Shown: positions 1 to 6,622, counted from the stretch's first letter. The stretch is 10,146 nucleotides of DNA from Phycisphaerales bacterium (GCA_003533825.1 DQCG01000088.1:1-10146); one strand, 5' to 3'. Notes: generated from the letters alone by a model not told the origin. Translations and numbers: made by a program.

Positions 1-732
1 ATTGGCAGTGTTGTCGGAAAGACCAGCGGAGCATGGTGTGGGGCGGTACGATCCAGGTCGGTGCCTACAATCAGGAAATATCTGGGATTCTGCCTGTATC
101 AGCAGGGTACAATCGCCATCGCGTTGCTGCTAATGGCAACCAGCCGGTTCGATGGCGAAATCAGAGATACGATGCTCTCGGTCATCATCGCCGGTGTGTT
201 TGTTCTTCAGCTCGCCGGCCCGGTGTTTGTGAAAATAGGTGCGAAGAAGGCCGGCGAAGTGGGGCTGAATATTACCGAAGAAGACCTGATAATGTCATAT
301 AAGGTAGAGGATGTTTTGGACGATAAGGTTCCGGCCATATCCGCCGGTCTATCCCTGAACGAGCTTATAAAAGTGGTCGCCAATACAAATTCCTACTGCT
401 ATCCCGTCATCGATAGTACCGGCAAGCTCACAGGCATCATAACATTAGACGGCATCATGAATACTTTCGCCACTCAGGAGTTGAATGACTGGCTGGTCGC
501 TCTGGATATTGCCGAGCCGGTGATTGAAAAAGCCGTGCCGCAGATGCCGCTTTCCGAAGCTCTTGAGAAAGCAAAGGAGATGGATGTCGAATTCCTGCCG
601 GCCGTCGCTCCGGACGATACCGGGAAATACGTCGGGATATTAAGTGTCAGATCGGCCCACAGACGCCTTGCTGCTGAAGTGCTGGCCAGGCAGAAAGAAG
701 CCGATGGTATGTACAGTCATGGACACAGTTGA
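1..732 (+). CDS. CPA2-family cation:proton antiporter with C-terminal CBS pair (3' part only)
   Basis: The reading frame is open from the first base, so the gene starts upstream; the GTG at 61 is internal, because residues before it (VVGKTSGAWCGA) align with RVAGKMAGSWFGA of the antiporter at 2985-4703. What remains is 243 residues: the last transmembrane helices (about 26-48 and 56-78), a KKAGEVGLN linker (82-90), then a tandem CBS domain pair (about 97-235). It is a clear paralogue of the 2985-4703 product over its whole length. CPA2 proteins exchange K+ or Na+ for protons in the inner membrane, and CBS pairs commonly bind adenine nucleotides and gate the transporter; ion and ligand here are inferred, not shown. 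The helix motif that reads PQAGVAIGL in the paralogue is YQQGTIAIAL here. A regulator gene follows after 103 nt. The ion-binding acidic residues are outside the window, so activity cannot be judged. Confidence 0.88.
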   Translation: MGSVVGKTSGAWCGAVRSRSVPTIRKYLGFCLYQQGTIAIALLLMATSRFDGEIRDTMLSVIIAGVFVLQLAGPVFVKIGAKKAGEVGLNITEEDLIMSYKVEDVLDDKVPAISAGLSLNELIKVVANTNSYCYPVIDSTGKLTGIITLDGIMNTFATQELNDWLVALDIAEPVIEKAVPQMPLSEALEKAKEMDVEFLPAVAPDDTGKYVGILSVRSAHRRLAAEVLARQKEADGMYSHGHS

Positions 733-757
733 GCCGGATTAAGCCTCACGTCCGGCT
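732..757 (+). other. Stem-loop just after the first antiporter stop codon
   Basis: The arms agccgga (732-738) and tccggct (751-757) form a perfect 7-bp stem with a 12-nt loop, beginning on the last base of the TGA stop. No T-tract follows, so it does not look like an intrinsic terminator. It could be an RNA processing or stability element between the antiporter and the downstream regulator gene. Its role is inference. Confidence 0.35.
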
Positions 758-835
758 GCGGATGCTGGAATAAACGAATGTTCTGCATGATAATGCCAAA
801 TCAGAACTAAAAAGAAAATATGGGGAATACCGATT

Positions 836-1648
836 ATGAAACTGGCTGATGTTTTGCATAAAGAATGCGTCGCCATCAATGCCAAACTTGGCGACAAGGC
901 CGAGGTGCTTCGGCAGGTTGCCGGCCTTGCTAAAAAAAGCAGTATTCTTGAGAACCTTAACGAGCGGGAGATTCTGGTTGGGCTTCAGGCGCGTGAATCG
1001 CTTGGCTCGACCGGCGTCGGAAAGGGGATTGCGATTCCCCACTGCCGGCTGAAATCCGCAAAGGATTTCGTCGTGGGGATCGTGACGGTTCCTTCGGGCG
1101 TCGACTTCGACGCACTGGACGGCGAGAAGGTCAGGCTCATCGTTTTTATTATTGCTCCCGAAGTGGAATCCAACAAGCACTTAAGGCTGCTCTCGGTTAT
1201 TTCACAGAGGCTGTTGGCGCCGAAAGCGATTGAGCAGATTCTGGCAGAGCAAACGCCCGAGGGCGTGTGCGAAAATTTTCTGCGGGGTCCGGACGTGGAA
1301 ATAAGCGACAGGCAGCCGGCCGTAAAAAATCTGATTCATGTCTTCATACAAAGCGAAGATATGTTCAGGGACATTCTGCAGATCCTGACCGGTATCGAAA
1401 CCAGCTCTCTGGTTGTAGTCGGGGCCGAGAATGCGGGAGTATATCTTTCGAAATTGCCTCTTTTTGCGAGTTTCTGGTCCGATGAGCCTTCCAATTTCGG
1501 CAGGATAATAATCGCCGTTGTTGACAAGAAACTAACCAACGAGGCTCTGCGTCGAATCGAGAGCGTTGCCGGTGACCTTGGTAAAGGCACCGGTGTGATG
1601 GCAACCGTACAGGAAGTTAATTATGTGGCCGGCTCGTTGAGCACATGA
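836..1648 (+). CDS. PTS EIIA (PtsN-like) domain fused to a PII-like C-terminal domain
   Basis: This 270-residue cytoplasmic protein starts at ATG 836, with gggga at 822-826 as ribosome binding site (9-nt spacing). Residues about 1-150 are a PTS EIIA type-2 domain of the fructose/nitrogen (PtsN) group, with the phospho-acceptor histidine in IAIPHCR (His69) and the usual HLRLLSVISQRL helix (116-127). Residues about 163-265 look like a ferredoxin-like PII/CutA-type module: a hydrophobic strand (LIHVFI), a helix (DMFRDILQIL), a second strand ending in IIIAVVDKKL, and a glycine-rich end (GKGTGVMATVQEV). That second assignment rests on pattern alone. No EIIB, EIIC, HPr or EI gene is present, so sugar transport is unlikely. 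Known EIIA-Ntr proteins control K+ systems such as TrkA and KdpD, and the gene lies between CPA2 antiporters, so regulation of these transporters is the best inference. Its stop overlaps the next start (ATGA). Confidence 0.85.
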   Translation: MKLADVLHKECVAINAKLGDKAEVLRQVAGLAKKSSILENLNEREILVGLQARESLGSTGVGKGIAIPHCRLKSAKDFVVGIVTVPSGVDFDALDGEKVRLIVFIIAPEVESNKHLRLLSVISQRLLAPKAIEQILAEQTPEGVCENFLRGPDVEISDRQPAVKNLIHVFIQSEDMFRDILQILTGIETSSLVVVGAENAGVYLSKLPLFASFWSDEPSNFGRIIIAVVDKKLTNEALRRIESVAGDLGKGTGVMATVQEVNYVAGSLST

Positions 1649-2982
1649 GGGCAGATGCAATAAAGATGGCAGTTCTTGCGATAACAACCGATTGGTCTTT
1701 TCCTGGATTCCCATTTTGCGGACTGCTTGCAAAATGGGGGCCCCTTCATATCTCCGGGCTGACACTCATAGGGGCGGCGACGATTGTTGCGTTTTACGTC
1801 GGCCGAACTGCACGACTGGCTAAGCTGCCGTCGTTGATCGGCTATATGCTCGTCGGTGTCATCCTCGGGCCTTCGGTCATGCATCTTTTTGACGAAGCTT
1901 CGATGCAGCGGCTTTCGTTCATTACGGAGATTGCCCTGGGATTCGTGGCATTCAGCATCGGTTCGGAGCTGAATATGTCCTCGATGAAGCGTCTCGGCGG
2001 GGGGGTAATCTCCATAATTTTAGCCGAATCATTCGGCGCTTTTATTGTTGTGTTTCTTGCCGTCTATGCGTTGACCCGTGATTTACCGCTGGCGTTGATT
2101 TTCGGATCGATGGCTCCGGCCAGCGCCCCGGCGGGGACCGTTGCGGTCATTCATGAGTGCCGGGCTAAGGGCAGCTTGACCAAGACGCTCTACGCCGTGG
2201 TCGGATTCGATGACGGGCTTGCGATTATCATTTTCGGTTTTGCCGCCGCCCTGGCAAAGAACCTTTTGATAACGGAGGCTTCAGGTGCGGCCGAAGGGAT
2301 TCTCGGGGCCCTGCTGGCTCCGTTGAAGGAAATCGGCTTGAGTTTTGTCGTCGGCGGGATAGCCGGATTGTTGTTCTACCGCCTGGTGCGCCGGCTGAAG
2401 AGCGCAAGGGATATTCTGATTGTTGTTTTCGGCGTGATTCTTATTTGTACCGGCCTGTCTATACGATGGCATTTGTCGCTTATTTTGACCAATATGGTGG
2501 TCGGTTTCGTCCTGGCCAACGCCCGGCACGAATCGCTGCTGCACCGCGTGACGGCCCCGCTGCTGGAGGTGATGCCGCTGCTGTTCGTGTTGTTTTTCTG
2601 CCTGGCCGGTGCGCACCTGCAGTTGTCGGCCCTGCCGGCACTCGGAGTTATCGGGATAGTTTACGTGCTCGGGCGCTCGGTGGGACTGATCGGCGGGGCC
2701 CGCCTCGGGGCCGTATTCGGTCACGTGGAAGACAAGGTGAAAAAATATGTCGGGCTGGGGATTCTCTCACAGGCCGGCGTGGCAATCGGGCTGTCGCTGA
2801 TCGTCAAGCATGAATTTACACTGATCGACGCCAGGTACGATGCGCCGCACGCCCTGGCAATCGGTTCTTCGGTCCTGGCCACGATTACCGCGACCTGCAT
2901 CTTCTTTGAAATCGTTGGACCGATTATGACGAAAGTCGCGCTTAAAAAGGCCGGTGAAATTCCCGATGTGGAGGCGAAATAG
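1645..2982 (+). CDS. CPA2-family cation:proton antiporter without a CBS tail
   Basis: This 445-residue integral membrane protein has about 11-13 hydrophobic helices filling residues 36-430. CPA signatures are visible: PSLIGYMLVGVILGP (62-76), GFVAFSIGSEL (99-109), SAPAGT (160-165), the acidic pair Asp189-Asp190 in GFDDGLAIII, and SQAGVAIGL near the C-terminus. A DD pair is typical of electrogenic CPA exchangers such as NapA/NhaA types, while Kef-type proteins usually have another residue pair; the ion itself cannot be read from sequence. The ATG at 1645 overlaps the upstream TGA by four bases, which suggests translational coupling since no good ribosome binding site is seen. ATG 1666 is an alternative start. 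The protein ends at KKAGEIPDVEAK, exactly where its two neighbours continue into CBS domains. The next gene starts 2 nt downstream, so the genes are probably one operon. Confidence 0.87.
   Translation: MRADAIKMAVLAITTDWSFPGFPFCGLLAKWGPLHISGLTLIGAATIVAFYVGRTARLAKLPSLIGYMLVGVILGPSVMHLFDEASMQRLSFITEIALGFVAFSIGSELNMSSMKRLGGGVISIILAESFGAFIVVFLAVYALTRDLPLALIFGSMAPASAPAGTVAVIHECRAKGSLTKTLYAVVGFDDGLAIIIFGFAAALAKNLLITEASGAAEGILGALLAPLKEIGLSFVVGGIAGLLFYRLVRRLKSARDILIVVFGVILICTGLSIRWHLSLILTNMVVGFVLANARHESLLHRVTAPLLEVMPLLFVLFFCLAGAHLQLSALPALGVIGIVYVLGRSVGLIGGARLGAVFGHVEDKVKKYVGLGILSQAGVAIGLSLIVKHEFTLIDARYDAPHALAIGSSVLATITATCIFFEIVGPIMTKVALKKAGEIPDVEAK
1710..1738 (+). other. Perfect 10-bp stem-loop inside the early coding region of the second antiporter
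   Basis: The arms cccattttgc (1710-1719) and gcaaaatggg (1729-1738) are perfectly complementary around a 9-nt loop, 65-94 bases after the start codon. The segment encodes part of a non-conserved N-terminal extension before the first membrane helix. It may slow early translation or be an RNA processing site; no function is shown. Confidence 0.4.
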
Positions 2983-2984
2983 AC

Positions 2985-4703
2985 ATGATTGCTTTGATCG
3001 ATGCGAATACCGGGCCTCTCAGTCACTTGAATCCGGCTTTGCTTTTCGGGCTGATTATCCTGGGCGGGGCATTCGGCTCTCGTTTGTTCCAGAAGCTCCA
3101 TATTCCCCAGGTTGTAGGGTGCATCGTTGTCGGCATACTGTTGGGGGATATGCTCGGTATCATCACTTCACAGACCATCGAAAAACTTGAGCCCTTCACG
3201 ATGTTTGCTCTGGGTGTAATCGGTTTTATGATAGGCTCGGAGCTTCGGGGGGATGTATTCAAGAAGTACGGCAAACAGTTCTTTGCCATTCTGTTCTCAC
3301 AGGGATTAGGGGCTTTTTTGCTTGTAGTTATCGGCGGTTCGCTGACGACGTGGCTGGCATTACCGGCCGTCATCGAAGGGATCGGCGATCTGGACCGAAT
3401 ATATGCATCGGTTGCAATGGGATTGGTTCTCGGGGCGATTGCTTCGGCGACGGCGCCCGCGGCAACCGTAAACGTGTTGTGGGAATACAAGACGAGGGGG
3501 CCGTTGACCGCTGCTGTGCTGGCAATCGTGGCGCTTGACGATGCCCTGGCGCTGCTGCTTTACCGTGGTGCCGCGACGGGCGCAAAGGCCCTGATGGGCA
3601 CGGGGCATGAATCTGTTCTGAATGCCACGCTGCTGCTGCTGGGTGAAATTGTCGGCGCCATCTTCCTGGGATTCCTGGCGGGTGTGCTGCTTTTCTATCT
3701 TTTGAAATTTGTCAGGGCCGACGACAAAATTCTGGAATTTGCTCTTAGCTGCCTGTTGCTTGTTGTAGGAATCTCGATGATACCGAAGATCGACCCGATT
3801 CTTCCGGCGATGACCCTGGGCATCACGATTGCCAACTTGATGCCGCGCCAGAGCAAGGGGATGTTTAAGCTCGTCGGGAAATTTTCCCCGCCGATTTACA
3901 TCTCGTTTTTCGTATTGGCCGGAGCGCACATGGAGTTCGGCAGAATCGGTTTCTGGATGATCGTCATGATTGCGGTATACGTTCTATGCAGGGTGGCCGG
4001 CAAAATGGCGGGGTCATGGTTCGGCGCCCGGCATTCGGGCGCGCCCGCCGTCGTTCGGAAATATCTGGGAATTTGTTTGTTACCCCAGGCCGGCGTGGCC
4101 ATTGGACTTGCTATTTTGGCGGCCCAGCTTTTCCCCGAAAAGTATGCTCCTCTCGCTCATGTCGTGATTATGGTAGTGATGACGGCGACTTTTATCATGG
4201 AAATATTCGGGCCGATGCTCGTCAAAGTGGGCGTTCAAAAAGCGGGCGAGGTCGGGCTGAATGTGACCGAAGAGGATTTGATCAGGACATACACGGTCAA
4301 GGATGTCATGGATGCCGAGCCGACAAGCATCGCGCAGAATTTGCCGCTGCACCAGATACTCGAGGTTTTCAGCACCTCCGAAAGTGTGTATTATCCGGTT
4401 ATTGACGATCAATCCCGGATTACCGGGATAATCACTATCGCAGCGATTAAGGAGATGTTTGCGAATCAGGATGTCGCCGGCTGGCTGCTGGCCTGTGACG
4501 TTGCCGGGCCTGTGCGGGATAAAACAACGCCGGATCAGCCCCTGGAAGAGATAATGGAACAGATGAGACGCTATGATCTGGAAAATATGCCGGTAGTAGG
4601 CGACGGCGATAAGCTTGTCGGCACTTTGGATTATCACAAAGTGCTCCGCAAAGTCGGTGCCGAAGTTTTGCACAGACGCAAAATGGCGGATGGAATACGG
4701 TAA
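2985..4703 (+). CDS. CPA2-family cation:proton antiporter with C-terminal CBS pair
   Basis: This 572-residue protein starts at ATG 2985, with ggagg at 2970-2974 as a good ribosome binding site. Residues about 15-415 form the membrane exchanger domain: IPQVVGCIVVGILLGD (40-55), GVIGFMIGSELRGD (77-90), ATAPAATV (155-162), the acidic pair Asp185-Asp186 in VALDDALALLL, and LLPQAGVAIGL (365-375). The linker VQKAGEVGLNVTEEDL (417-432) leads to two CBS domains (about 436-495 and 505-565), with typical YYPVID and LENMPVVGDGDKLVGTL stretches. Family knowledge says the membrane domain swaps K+ or Na+ for H+ across the inner membrane, and that CBS pairs often sense adenine nucleotides; the exact ion and ligand are unknown. 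It follows the CBS-less paralogue by 2 nt and probably ends the operon, since a 412-nt repeat-filled gap follows. Confidence 0.9.
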   Translation: MIALIDANTGPLSHLNPALLFGLIILGGAFGSRLFQKLHIPQVVGCIVVGILLGDMLGIITSQTIEKLEPFTMFALGVIGFMIGSELRGDVFKKYGKQFFAILFSQGLGAFLLVVIGGSLTTWLALPAVIEGIGDLDRIYASVAMGLVLGAIASATAPAATVNVLWEYKTRGPLTAAVLAIVALDDALALLLYRGAATGAKALMGTGHESVLNATLLLLGEIVGAIFLGFLAGVLLFYLLKFVRADDKILEFALSCLLLVVGISMIPKIDPILPAMTLGITIANLMPRQSKGMFKLVGKFSPPIYISFFVLAGAHMEFGRIGFWMIVMIAVYVLCRVAGKMAGSWFGARHSGAPAVVRKYLGICLLPQAGVAIGLAILAAQLFPEKYAPLAHVVIMVVMTATFIMEIFGPMLVKVGVQKAGEVGLNVTEEDLIRTYTVKDVMDAEPTSIAQNLPLHQILEVFSTSESVYYPVIDDQSRITGIITIAAIKEMFANQDVAGWLLACDVAGPVRDKTTPDQPLEEIMEQMRRYDLENMPVVGDGDKLVGTLDYHKVLRKVGAEVLHRRKMADGIR

Positions 4704-4747
4704 CGTCGTAAACTCGTAACTTATTAACTCAAACTGACCGATTAGCG

Positions 4748-5019
4748 CTGTCATCCCTGCGAAAGCAGGGTACGTGTTTAGCCAGGGGAAAGCCATCCCC
4801 ATCCCGATAAACGACAATCGGGATGAGGCTGCCACCCAATGTAATTGATGGAAAACGTGTGGCAGCCTCAAGCGCAGCTTGGGGATGGTTGCGAATACCA
4901 GAGGCCGGCTAAACACGTACAAAGCAGGGATCCAGGAACTTAAAGGTTTTATTGGATTCGCGCTCCCCGCTTTTGCGGGGACAAGTTTACACCTGCGAAA
5001 GCAGGTGCGGGAATGACAG
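4748..5019. repeat. REP-like hairpin repeat unit bounded by ctgtcat / atgacag
   Basis: The ends ctgtcat (4748-4754) and atgacag (5013-5019) are inverted copies. Inside are three hairpins: ccctgc-gaaa-gcaggg (4755-4770), ccccgc-tttt-gcgggg (4965-4980) and cacctgc-gaaa-gcaggtg (4990-5007). Two have the stable GAAA tetraloop. The look (tgtcat, then a GC hairpin, then atccagg) is that of dispersed intergenic repeats found in many bacterial genomes. In RNA these hairpins could protect or end the antiporter transcript. The unit is interrupted by the insertion at 4770-4920. Confidence 0.65.
4770..4920. mobile_element. MITE-like non-autonomous element with 14-bp terminal inverted repeats and an 8-9 bp target duplication
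   Basis: The ends gtacgtgtttagcc (4770-4783) and ggctaaacacgtac (4907-4920) are perfect inverted repeats. The flanks repeat aaagcaggg directly (4762-4770 and 4921-4929), so the target duplication is 8 or 9 bp depending on which copy owns the shared g. Removing the element and one copy restores the repeat reading gaaagcagggatccagg. There is no transposase frame inside, so mobility would need an enzyme from elsewhere. The interior is highly structured: a stem ccatcccc/ggggatgg (4793-4800, 4881-4888) closes three abutting hairpins, atcccgat/atcgggat (4801-4824), gaggctgccac/gtggcagcctc (4825-4869) and aagc/gctt (4870-4880), with no unpaired base between stems. The parent insertion-sequence family is not identifiable here. 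Confidence 0.8.
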
Positions 5020-5115
5020 ATTGTGCTATGTTATTATCATTGAACGATTTACTATAGCATTCGACCCAAAAATGGTCAATTTGAGTTAGTAAAATAAAGT
5101 GCAATAGAGTATACG

Positions 5116-5493
5116 ATGAAGCGGTTTTCGTTTCCGAAAAAGAAGAGGCTTGTCAGTAACGAGCAATTCAAAGCCGTCCTGTCCCGAAGCAGGCGTTCGA
5201 GCAACGGCCTGCTGATACTCTACATGGCGGAAAATGATTGCGGCTATTGTCGGCTGGGTGTTTCCATCGGGAAATCCAGCGGCAATGCCGTCGTCCGCAA
5301 TCGGCTCAAACGCTTGCTGCGGGAGGCATTCCGGCAGAACCAGCATCAAATACCGGCCGGCTTCGATTATGTACTTATGATTTCGCCTCGATGGTCGAGA
5401 AAATCAAATGTCGAAAAGAACCTGAAATTGCCGATATTTGAACAGGTAGAGGCCTCGCTGCTGGCCTTGATAAATTCAAATATCAAAGATTAA
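5116..5493 (+). CDS. rnpA: Ribonuclease P protein component
   Basis: This 125-residue basic protein is the protein subunit of RNase P, which binds the catalytic RNA and helps mature the 5' ends of tRNAs. The family signature is plain: RLGVSIGKSSGNAVVRNR followed by LKRLLREAFR (46-73), including the RNR motif. The N-terminus KRFSFPKKKRLVSNEQFKAVL fits the usual start, and the length is typical. The start at ATG 5116 has only a weak upstream gag as binding site. The usual neighbour rpmH (ribosomal protein L34) is not directly upstream, where instead the repeat nest lies, and no yidD or yidC follows. A short A/T-rich gap separates it from the next gene. Confidence 0.93.
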   Translation: MKRFSFPKKKRLVSNEQFKAVLSRSRRSSNGLLILYMAENDCGYCRLGVSIGKSSGNAVVRNRLKRLLREAFRQNQHQIPAGFDYVLMISPRWSRKSNVEKNLKLPIFEQVEASLLALINSNIKD

Positions 5494-5514
5494 AAATCAA
5501 AATTGAAGAAGTCG

Positions 5515-5543
5515 TTGCCGCAATGCGGCAATTCCGCTATTTT
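5515..5543 (+). promoter_or_regulatory. Possible promoter overlapping a 7-bp palindrome upstream of the UROD-family gene
   Basis: The hairpin ttgccgc-aat-gcggcaa spans 5515-5531. A weak -35 (TTGCCG, 5515-5520) and -10 (TATTTT, 5538-5543) lie 17 nt apart over it, and an A/T-rich leader leads to the gene at 5577. The same hairpin might instead help end rnpA transcription. Both readings are inference. Confidence 0.28.
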
Positions 5544-5576
5544 AATATTTTATTTTTGATTTATATAAGGTGGTTT

Positions 5577-6599
5577 ATGACTCCGAAAGAACGAATTTAC
5601 GCGATTCTCAAGGGTGATTCTTATGACCGTCCGGCGGTTACTCCAATTTTTATGGCATGGGCCTCTCATTTTATCGGGCATACCTACAGGGATTATTACC
5701 TCGATGGCAATGTATTGGTCGAAGCGCAGCTTGCAGTAACACGGGCCTTTAATATCGACCAGATCAGTGCGATAAGCGATCCGTGGCGAGAGGCTTCTGC
5801 ATATGGAATGGAATTCGAATATCCTGCCGAGGGAGTAGGAAGGCCGAAAGAAGCGTTCATAAAAACACGCAGCGAAATATCACGCGTCAAACGTTTCGAC
5901 ATCGAGAACGGTGAACGGACAAAACAACGGATCGACAGCGTGCGGAAAATGGCTACCGAGGTAGGAGAGACTCACAGCGTCTTAGGCTGGGTGGAAGGAC
6001 CCATGGCCGAATACGGAGATCTGAGGGGGGTGGAAAACGCCATGCTGGACCTGATTGACGAGCCGGAAATATTTGTCAAAGCAGGCGAAGTAATAGTCGA
6101 TAATGCAATTGCCTTTGCCGTCGCTCAAGTCAAAGCCGGCGCGGACATGATAGGGGTAGGCGACGCGGCAGCGAGCCTGATTACACCGGATATGTATGCC
6201 GAGCTTGTTCTACATCTGGAGAAAAAGCTGATTGAGGCTATTCACGAAGCCGGCGGCACCGTGAAACTACACATCTGCGGCAACATATCAAACATTGTGC
6301 AATTCATGCCTGACAGTGGTGCCGATATCATTGACGTGGACTGGCTGGTTTCGCTTGCCAGGGCACGTGAGCTGACTGGGCCTGACGTGACGCTATGCGG
6401 TAATTTCAATCCTGCGGGTGTTCTATTCGAAGGTACTCCGGAGGAAGTCGCCCATGCGGCCAGAGAGTGTCTTAATGCCGTGCCGGAAAAATTCATTTTA
6501 ATGCCGGGCTGTGAAGTTCCGCCGGCAACGCCTGAAGAGAACCTTCGCGCCTTCTGCCCCTGCGACGGCTGCCTGATTCGAGAAGAATTAAAGTGTTGA
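5577..6599 (+). CDS. UROD/MtaA-superfamily protein, probable zinc- and corrinoid-dependent methyltransferase
   Basis: The 340-residue product starts best at ATG 5577 because aaggtgg lies just upstream (5567-5573) and MTPKERIYAILKGDSYDRP is the standard family start; the ATG at 5523 would add 18 residues read from A/T-rich leader. The fold is the UROD-type TIM barrel. His232 and Cys234 in LHICGN plus Cys312 in MPGCEVPPATP match the His-x-Cys...Cys zinc set of MtaA/MtbA methylcobamide:coenzyme M methyltransferases. The family moves a methyl group from a corrinoid protein to a thiol or another acceptor. The FMRQAGR-type motif of true heme-pathway HemE is absent, so a role in heme synthesis is unlikely. 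The C-terminal tail CPCDGC plus a final Cys340 is unusual. No corrinoid protein or activating enzyme lies beside it, so substrate and partner are unknown. Confidence 0.82.
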   Translation: MTPKERIYAILKGDSYDRPAVTPIFMAWASHFIGHTYRDYYLDGNVLVEAQLAVTRAFNIDQISAISDPWREASAYGMEFEYPAEGVGRPKEAFIKTRSEISRVKRFDIENGERTKQRIDSVRKMATEVGETHSVLGWVEGPMAEYGDLRGVENAMLDLIDEPEIFVKAGEVIVDNAIAFAVAQVKAGADMIGVGDAAASLITPDMYAELVLHLEKKLIEAIHEAGGTVKLHICGNISNIVQFMPDSGADIIDVDWLVSLARARELTGPDVTLCGNFNPAGVLFEGTPEEVAHAARECLNAVPEKFILMPGCEVPPATPEENLRAFCPCDGCLIREELKC

Positions 6600-6622
6600 A
6601 AAACGGAACCGACCATCAAGGC

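Larger units (their letters stand above)
4725..5088. repeat. Outer imperfect inverted repeat framing the intergenic repeat nest
   Basis: The arm taactcaaactgacc (4725-4739) matches the reverse complement of ggtcaatttgagtta (5074-5088) at 14 of 15 positions, with further A/T-rich similarity outside. The arms enclose every other repeat in the gap between the antiporter operon and rnpA. They may be the ends of an older inserted element; no clear target duplication is seen outside them. Apart from these repeats the 412-nt gap holds no gene. Confidence 0.55.

Noticed and set aside
61..63. GTG as true start of the first gene
   Set aside because: The frame is open upstream and those residues align with the paralogue's membrane domain, so the gene is truncated by the window edge.
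3360..3929. 189-codon - strand open frame opposite the third antiporter
   Set aside because: It is an antisense shadow with charged, low-order composition against a conserved membrane domain.
4793..4900. tRNA or tRNA-like gene, suggested by the cloverleaf and a ggttgcgaatacc segment
   Set aside because: Stem and loop sizes do not fit a tRNA (8-bp and 11-bp arms, a 23-nt loop), there is no 7-nt anticodon loop, and the T-loop-like segment lies outside the cloverleaf.
4080..4922. 280-codon - strand open frame opposite the third antiporter
   Set aside because: It starts inside the MITE-like element and runs antisense through a clear antiporter/CBS gene; its product has no recognisable family pattern.
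4748..5019. CRISPR array, suggested by repeated hairpins
   Set aside because: The three hairpins differ in sequence, are unevenly spaced and have no uniform spacers.
5523..5576. Upstream ATG start for the UROD-family protein
   Set aside because: The extra 18 residues come from A/T-rich leader without a ribosome binding site, and the family start and aaggtgg both support 5577.
5577..6599. hemE (uroporphyrinogen decarboxylase)
   Set aside because: The arginine-rich HemE N-terminal motif is missing, while the zinc ligands of the methyltransferase branch are present.
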